Made by a program: the position numbers and the translations under genes. From the NCBI GenBank assembly GCA_964402955.1, contig CAYOEZ010000084.1, positions 1 to 17,967 on the forward strand: DNA of 17,967 nucleotides, written 5' to 3'. The stretch comes from CAYOEZ01 sp964402955. GTDB taxonomy: Bacteria > Chloroflexota > DTOL01 > DAOUCN01. Positions 13,359-17,967 of this stretch are shown here, one piece after another. Position 1 is the stretch's first letter. Each line of letters begins with the position of its first letter. The notes beneath the pieces are model-generated. The model saw only the letters and a list, made by a program, of their open reading frames with translations, was not told the DNA's origin and made no database searches.

Positions 13359-14699
13359 ATGATACAGGTTAGTGGCATTCTGGCTTTCGTGATGCGGAAT
13401 TCTCAACTGCTCTTTGGCCTCCTGATGTGTTTGCTGACGGTGTGTCTACTGCTACCCTTCTTCGACAAGGGTAGATTCGCCTTGCTGCCGAGGGTACTGA
13501 GTGTTATTCTGCTATGTCTGAGCCTTGCCGGACTACTGCCAGAGGATCTGAGTGTTTGGAAACACGCTCTGGCAATCATCCTACCACCGGCTGCCAGCCC
13601 TGCACAGTCGTGGGGTTGGCTTTTCTTAGGCATCTTCCTGACGCGACGGATGCTGTTCGCTTCGAATACGGTGGACCGCGGCGGCAGCGGAAGCAGGATC
13701 TGGCTGGCCCGCGCCAAGCAGTGGCCATATGTTGTGCCCTGGGTGGCGTTAGGGTCAGCGCTGCTAACCGTGGTGGTGGCGATTGTCGCGGCAGGAGCCG
13801 GTTTTGTGGTATCCATACCACAACTCCCCTCGCTAGACGGTCTGATCAGCATTGCTGCCAGACTCCTTGGTCCCATGACAGAACCTCTGGTAGCAGTCTA
13901 TGAAGCTCTGTGTCTGAAGCCAGCGCTGAATCTGCTTGTTTTGCTGTCGCTTCAATGCAGGGGTAGCTTGGGCTTGGGGCTTGTCCTTCTGGTGCTGGCG
14001 CCTGGCATTCCATTGGCGTGCGCCTATCTGTTCTCGTATCGCAGATACCGGCGGCAGATTGATGCCGAACAGTCACTGGAATCGGCCTACAGGCGCGGCC
14101 AGATCCATGACACCCTACTGCTGGACGCCGCGTCGGACGTTTCGGGCAGGGTTGTGGACAGCCCCCAACCAGGCATCCGTGGATGCCTGATCGACGTGCT
14201 GGTCTTCGGATTCTTGGCATGGGCGTTTGTCTCGGTATCCGGTGCTCTGTCTGTACTTGCCGTGCCAGTGTACAACCTCGGTCAAGCCAGCCTGTTGTAC
14301 AGCGGTGTTTGGGCGAATGTGCAGCCCAGCAACACAGTGCTCGACGGTCGACTGCTGTGGTTTGACGTGACCATACCTGACTACTCAGCGCTGTTGCCCT
14401 TGATACTTGGCCTGATAGCCGTACTGAAATCCGATAGTGAAGAGGAGGACGCTGGCAGCGCAGGTGGTCTACCGGGAGAGGGGCGCCGGCAGTATGTGGG
14501 GCCGAGAAACTTCGTTGCGTTGCTTCGTCAGTTGCGAGACGCAATCAAGATATACGCCATGATGATCTTACCGGCCGGCGTTCTTGTCTATCATGCTATT
14601 TGGACGTCAGCCGAGGTACTCGAACTCCGGCACAAGCGGTTGGCAAAGAGACGGGGTACGCCACATAAGGCAACCTTAGGACAGACAGGGGGTATATGA
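13359..14699 (+). CDS. Polytopic membrane protein
   Basis: This 446-aa protein has about seven hydrophobic segments, including LLFGLLMCLLTVCLLLPFF near the N-terminus, LLTVVVAIVAAGAGFVVSI in the middle and a cluster around residues 190-225. A charged loop (YRRYRRQIDAEQSLESAYRR) at about 228-250 and a basic C-terminal tail (RHKRLAKRRGTPHKATL) probably face the cytoplasm. No transporter or enzyme motif is seen. GAGGGAG precedes the ATG. The stop overlaps the next gene (ATGA), so the beta-helix protein is co-translated and may be a partner. Confidence 0.75.
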   Translation: MIQVSGILAFVMRNSQLLFGLLMCLLTVCLLLPFFDKGRFALLPRVLSVILLCLSLAGLLPEDLSVWKHALAIILPPAASPAQSWGWLFLGIFLTRRMLFASNTVDRGGSGSRIWLARAKQWPYVVPWVALGSALLTVVVAIVAAGAGFVVSIPQLPSLDGLISIAARLLGPMTEPLVAVYEALCLKPALNLLVLLSLQCRGSLGLGLVLLVLAPGIPLACAYLFSYRRYRRQIDAEQSLESAYRRGQIHDTLLLDAASDVSGRVVDSPQPGIRGCLIDVLVFGFLAWAFVSVSGALSVLAVPVYNLGQASLLYSGVWANVQPSNTVLDGRLLWFDVTIPDYSALLPLILGLIAVLKSDSEEEDAGSAGGLPGEGRRQYVGPRNFVALLRQLRDAIKIYAMMILPAGVLVYHAIWTSAEVLELRHKRLAKRRGTPHKATLGQTGGI

Positions 14700-16306
14700 T
14701 GTCGGGTCTTCATCTTCCAGTGTGGTGGGGACTACCAGGCTGGCATCCAAACTCGAGACTCACAGCCTTCATGGACGGGCGAAGGGCAGGCCAACGATTG
14801 GCCGGAGCTGGAATCATGAAGTCCATCGAGGTGGCACTGGACAGGGCCAGCAAACAAGGAACGCTGCAAGGCGCGCAGGAAGCCTATGAAGCCGGATGGA
14901 AGGCAGCACTAGGCGATAAGCCAAGCCTCGAGGCACAAGCACTTGCTGCGGCGGCGCAAGCGATGGGCGCATCTGGCGCCGAGCATAGCTCTCCCAAGGC
15001 GCGTGTAGTTCTGCTGGGACACATCTTCCATATCCTTAATGAGCAGTTCGGCTACACGCGATCTGAGTTGAACTGTGTCTGGGTGAGCATTACAGCGGAA
15101 ACAGCAGAGATTCTCAACTATCGGCTTTGGCACCTCATGAAAGAGGAGGATATGGGGAGGGTGGACCGCTCGGCCAACCAAAGCGAAGCACACCTGGAAA
15201 TCGCCGCCATTTTCGAGCGCGTGATGAAGATGAGCGCGTATTCTTTCAGCGATGCACTCAGCGAGGCCTACTTGCGTACACTGGCCGGCGTGCTGGTCTG
15301 TTTGAGTACCGATGCCAAGATGTTGCAGGCTGGTGACGTGCTGAGTTCGGCCGTCAGGGCGAGACGCTGGCCTGTGGTTGCCGATTATGTGGAGTTCTCT
15401 TTGAGTCACGAGACCGGGTGGACGCCGCCCCCTTGCAACAGCGGCGACGGCGTGCCAGTGGCGGTCGATCAGCCCGGGTTCAACCTCTTCTTCCGCCATT
15501 GGCCTTACCACAGTCTGCGTCTGGTGCCACCAGGGACAGAGGTTCATCTGGAGAGCGCAGAATACGGATGCAGTCTGCCGCTGGTGATCTGGCAACCGAT
15601 ACGGGTGGTTGGACACGACAAAACACTGTGGCGCACCGGGCAGTTGGGCATCATCGCAATGCTGGGAGAGAGCGGATCTGTGAGCTTCGACAGCGTGGAG
15701 TTCGCTGGTGGGGAGGAGCAGTCAATCATGGTGGCTGTGAACGGTGGCACTGCCACCTTCAAGCGGTGCCGTTTTGTTGCGGGCAGCCACGCGCAAGGCT
15801 TGGCGGTAGTACATGCGACGGCTGATGCAGCTGTTGATGTATCTGACTGCTATTTCTTGGGTGGCGGGGTGGGCATCAGCGTGACCAATAGGGCGAGCGC
15901 AGCTTTGCGGCGCAATTCCATAAGCATGATGAAGCTAGGCATCGCTTTCGCCGACGAGGCCAGCGGTACTGCTACGGAGAACCATTTGTCTCTCAACGGA
16001 TACGCAATTCAGGTGGCAGGGACAGCCCGGCCAACACTGGAGAAGAACACGTGTCAGGGTAATGGGTGGGGCGGCATCCTCTATCTAGGAGGTGCAGCGG
16101 GAACGGCGACCGCCAATCTCTGCCTAGACAACCGAGGGCACGGAATCACGGTGACGGAGAAAGCGGTGCCACGCATAGAGCGAAATAGGTGCATGTACAA
16201 CCAGGGGTGCGGTATCCTCATCACCAGTCCAGCAGAGCCTGTCCTTGACGCGAACGCGTGTGCCGACAATAAGGAAGTCCCGATCCGGGACTGGAGGGTG
16301 ACATAG
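14696..16306 (+). CDS. Right-handed parallel beta-helix protein
   Basis: In this 536-aa protein the first 240 or so residues are helical (for example ASKQGTLQGAQEAYEAGWKA) and the rest is a parallel beta-helix. About residues 260-530 contain repeating rungs with Gly, Asn and Val: VDVSDCYFLGGGVGISVTN, then ALRRNSISMMKLGIAFAD and TLEKNTCQGNGWGGILYLG. These resemble the PbH1/NosD-like repeats of Beta_helix families. No signal peptide is seen, so it may act inside the cell. The ATG at 14696 overlaps the upstream stop. ATGs at 14771 and 14816 (GGAG 8 bases upstream of the latter) are alternative starts. Many members bind or process polysaccharide, but no catalytic set is evident here. Confidence 0.8.
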   Translation: MMSGLHLPVWWGLPGWHPNSRLTAFMDGRRAGQRLAGAGIMKSIEVALDRASKQGTLQGAQEAYEAGWKAALGDKPSLEAQALAAAAQAMGASGAEHSSPKARVVLLGHIFHILNEQFGYTRSELNCVWVSITAETAEILNYRLWHLMKEEDMGRVDRSANQSEAHLEIAAIFERVMKMSAYSFSDALSEAYLRTLAGVLVCLSTDAKMLQAGDVLSSAVRARRWPVVADYVEFSLSHETGWTPPPCNSGDGVPVAVDQPGFNLFFRHWPYHSLRLVPPGTEVHLESAEYGCSLPLVIWQPIRVVGHDKTLWRTGQLGIIAMLGESGSVSFDSVEFAGGEEQSIMVAVNGGTATFKRCRFVAGSHAQGLAVVHATADAAVDVSDCYFLGGGVGISVTNRASAALRRNSISMMKLGIAFADEASGTATENHLSLNGYAIQVAGTARPTLEKNTCQGNGWGGILYLGGAAGTATANLCLDNRGHGITVTEKAVPRIERNRCMYNQGCGILITSPAEPVLDANACADNKEVPIRDWRVT

Positions 16307-16373
16307 CGGATGAAGCAGGGCGTGTGGTAAGTAGAGGGCTCTGGCAGCCTGATAGCTCGGCGAGACGATGTGA

Positions 16374-16957
16374 TCCTGGGACCAGGAGTCAGAACTGGGC
16401 CAGACGGACAAGGTACGCGAGGATCTGAAGCGGATCACCAGGCCACGGCGCTATCTTGTACGAGGCATGGACTTCATCAAGGAGTCACTGTTTCTGCCCT
16501 ACGGTCGCTATTCGACTCCGTCGCGTTCACTGCGCCATCCATAGCGCGCTAAGATACTCGCTGCAAACGAAGAGGAATGTCTGACCAGACAACCAGAAGC
16601 CAGCCTCACCGCCTGCCACGGGGAAGGAATGACCAGTCTAGAAAGGCAACCGGGCGCAATAAAGTATGTCTGGCACATATACCTCATCAGACGAGACGGC
16701 AGCACAACACAGCAGTGGGATCGCCCGCAGGCACATTGAGTCTCCACCGTTGCGCTTCCAGTTGCCATTCTGAAGACGAGACATGGCGAGTCTATGGATA
16801 ACCTTGATGCTCGAGCAGCTCCGTCTGGACCGTAACGGAGGCGCGGGCTCCCAGTTGGAGGTTGGCCGACAATTGGAGTGTTGTCAACATCGATGGACTT
16901 GCCGTGATCCGCGAGTTCCAAACTGATGATCAAGCAAGCATCTGGCTGAGGACGTAA
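16374..16957 (+). pseudogene. Broken coding remnants
   Basis: Coding-like fragments lie in different frames, interrupted by stops. One frame (16374 to a stop at 16542) holds VREDLKRITRPRRYLVRGMD and FIKESLFLPYGRYS. After that stop the same frame continues with AKILAANEEECLTRQPEASL and IKYVWHIYLIRRDGSTTQQW to about 16739. A second frame (16808-16957) holds ADNWSVVNIDGLAVIREF and QTDDQASIWLRT. No starts with ribosome sites are visible. It looks like one or two decayed genes, although assembly errors could also break a real gene. I recognise no family. The rest of 16307-17191 shows no gene. Confidence 0.4.
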
Positions 16958-17191
16958 GGTTGCGACCTGAGCGTTGAACACCGCTGTGCAGTGGTTTCTT
17001 GTGGCCAGTTTTTCTTGCTGCTATCAGTCAGAAGTGTCAGGATTGCGGGGTACATCATACCGCTCCTGGCCTTTTGCAGACTTCCCGATACGTGGGAGCA
17101 CCTAAGGAAGGCTGTAGCATACGTTCTGTGCAGCCAGAGCGAATCCGGCAAGTGGACAGATAGAACTCAAGTAGAGCCAGGAGACTCGCCA

Positions 17192-17734
17192 ATGTCATCA
17201 CCTCAAGAACCATGGGTTGATCTCCGGGTCGTGCAAATTGGGCTCGTGATTGCGGCAACGGGGCTGACTCTGACCCTTCAGAATCCCCCGGGGTCAAACG
17301 GCAACTCGATAGGTAGCGTTCTGTACTTCTGCGGAGGACTACTGACACTCGCCCTATTCGTCTTCTATGTCGCAGACTGGCGAGAGCGGTTCCGCCCTTA
17401 CCGCGACAACTGGAATTATCGGATAATTAGGGAACTCCATACACTTCTTTTCTTCCTTATGCTCGTGACATTCACCACCGTTATCTTGGTGGCAACACCT
17501 GGCCAGGAGGTTGTATCAGGAGACACACGCAAACTCCTGGTTCTCATGGCTCTCATGGGAATACTAGTGATCATTGTTAATGCCTCGGATCGCCCTCACG
17601 CTGCCTCACCGGCGCCATCTCTGAAGAAGCACCGGAAGACAGGCAGGCTAACCGTTCCCCAGAATACTGGCCGTCCTGGCGAGCCGGGCGATCCAAGAGG
17701 ATCGGACGAACGGTCACCTAACAGCGCACCATAG
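17192..17734 (+). CDS. Small polytopic membrane protein with disordered tail
   Basis: This 180-aa protein has about four transmembrane helices: VVQIGLVIAATGLTLTL (residues 13-29), VLYFCGGLLTLALFVFYVAD, LLFFLMLVTFTTVILVA and LLVLMALMGILVIIVNA. A proline-, glycine- and charge-rich C-terminal tail (RLTVPQNTGRPGEPGDPRGS) is probably disordered. AGGAG lies 8 bases before the ATG at 17192. The frame is open to a GTG at 16991, but that part has no ribosome site and is not obviously coding. No family is recognised. It stands alone after the broken stretch and before the tRNA promoter region. Confidence 0.7.
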   Translation: MSSPQEPWVDLRVVQIGLVIAATGLTLTLQNPPGSNGNSIGSVLYFCGGLLTLALFVFYVADWRERFRPYRDNWNYRIIRELHTLLFFLMLVTFTTVILVATPGQEVVSGDTRKLLVLMALMGILVIIVNASDRPHAASPAPSLKKHRKTGRLTVPQNTGRPGEPGDPRGSDERSPNSAP

Positions 17735-17759
17735 GCTGGAGCGGGGTACGTGTTGGACG

Positions 17760-17799
17760 CACTACACTTCACTACACCACACTACATCGCGCTACACAA
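17760..17799 (+). repeat. Four 10-bp tandem repeats next to promoter
   Basis: CACTACACTT, CACTACACCA, CACTACATCG and CGCTACACAA follow each other at exactly 10-base intervals and end 5 bases before the -35 box at 17805. The 10-base period puts the copies on one face of the helix, as expected for a regulator binding cooperatively or for DNA bending. Confidence 0.7.
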
Positions 17800-17804
17800 A
17801 AGCA

Positions 17805-17833
17805 TTGACTATGGGCCTTTCGTACAGTATAAT
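17805..17833 (+). promoter_or_regulatory. Strong sigma70-like promoter before tRNA-Gly
   Basis: TTGACT (17805-17810) and TATAAT (17828-17833) are separated by 17 bp. The expected start is near 17840, about 80 bases upstream of the tRNA gene, with the tandem repeats just upstream of the -35 box. Confidence 0.75.
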
Positions 17834-17847
17834 ATCTTCAGGAGATT

Positions 17848-17880
17848 GCTGTACAGAGCGACTGCTCAGCTTGTTTTTTT
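17848..17880 (+). terminator. Short hairpin with T-run ahead of tRNA
   Basis: GCTG (17848-17851) can pair with CAGC (17867-17870), with an alternative inner stem GAGC-GACT-GCTC (17856-17867), and seven T follow at 17874-17880. It lies between the promoter and the tRNA. It could act as an attenuator or end a transcript of about 40 nt. The stem is short, so termination efficiency is uncertain. Confidence 0.45.
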
Positions 17881-17922
17881 GGGCTGGGTGGGTGCTGTAG
17901 CGTAAGGTATACTAAAGAGCAA

Positions 17923-17967
17923 GCGGGAGTAGCTCAGTTTGGCAGAGCGTCTGCCTTCCAAGCAGAA
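17923..17967 (+). tRNA. tRNA-Gly(TCC), truncated by window edge
   Basis: The sequence shows the acceptor 5' strand GCGGGAG, a D-arm GCTC...GAGC, and an anticodon stem TCTGC/GCAGA with loop CTTCCAA, giving anticodon TCC. The variable loop, T-arm, 3' acceptor strand and CCA lie beyond the window. Confidence 0.92.

Noticed and set aside
13846..14544. 232-codon minus-strand open frame
   Set aside because: It is antisense to the polytopic membrane protein, and its composition is typical of a shadow frame.
14909..15616. 235-codon minus-strand open frame
   Set aside because: It is antisense to the beta-helix gene, is His/Arg/Gln-rich and has no start signal.
16508..16981. 157-codon minus-strand open frame
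   Set aside because: The plus-strand fragments in the same stretch look more coding. This frame is Cys/Ser/Arg-rich without motifs.
17923..17967. tRNA-Gly as an attachment site for the element
   Set aside because: Integration normally uses the tRNA 3' end, which lies outside the window. No integrase or direct repeat is visible.

Overview
The window looks like an accessory, mobile-element-like region of a moderately GC-rich bacterium. Nothing in it fixes the taxon. The gene styles (a helix-turn-helix/STAND regulator with TPRs, a replication-relaxation protein, a UPF0175/DUF3368 toxin-antitoxin pair, a beta-helix protein) are common in Chloroflexota and some Actinomycetota, so Chloroflexota is a tentative guess. 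No rRNA, CRISPR array, transposase, integrase or relaxase is visible. One tRNA gene, tRNA-Gly(TCC), is cut by the right edge.

Layout. 1-413: no supportable gene. 414-2990 (minus): an 858-aa HTH + NB-ARC-type NTPase + TPR protein, divergent from everything else. 3000-3406: divergent control region with repeated CCGGACA words. 3422-10330 (plus): a tightly packed series of mostly unknown small proteins around two recognisable genes, a replication-relaxation family protein (4814-5527) and a VirD4/TraG-HerA-like ATPase (5558-7024). They are followed by two tryptophan-rich microproteins, a membrane-HTH protein, a CCHC protein, an HTH protein and a HEAT-like protein. This resembles a DNA-transfer or plasmid-maintenance module, but its relaxase and replication genes are not in the window.

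10346-12600: two cassettes. Each has a 140-nt, about 94% identical, multi-stem inverted-repeat element directly in front of a near-perfect Shine-Dalgarno and a small gene, and ends with a second conserved hairpin (GGATAGCC...). The two small genes are unrelated to each other. Between the cassettes lies a Phd-UPF0175 fused antitoxin with a PIN/DUF3368 toxin, driven by a consensus sigma70 promoter whose -10 box lies inside a perfect palindrome. The paired cassettes are the most likely undescribed system here.

12600-13358: no gene, but a good promoter and several hairpins form a probable long structured leader. 13359-16306: a polytopic membrane protein overlapping a parallel beta-helix protein. 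16374-16957: broken coding remnants. 17192-17734: a small membrane protein. 17760-17967: four 10-bp tandem repeats, a strong promoter, a hairpin with a T-run, and the 5' part of tRNA-Gly.
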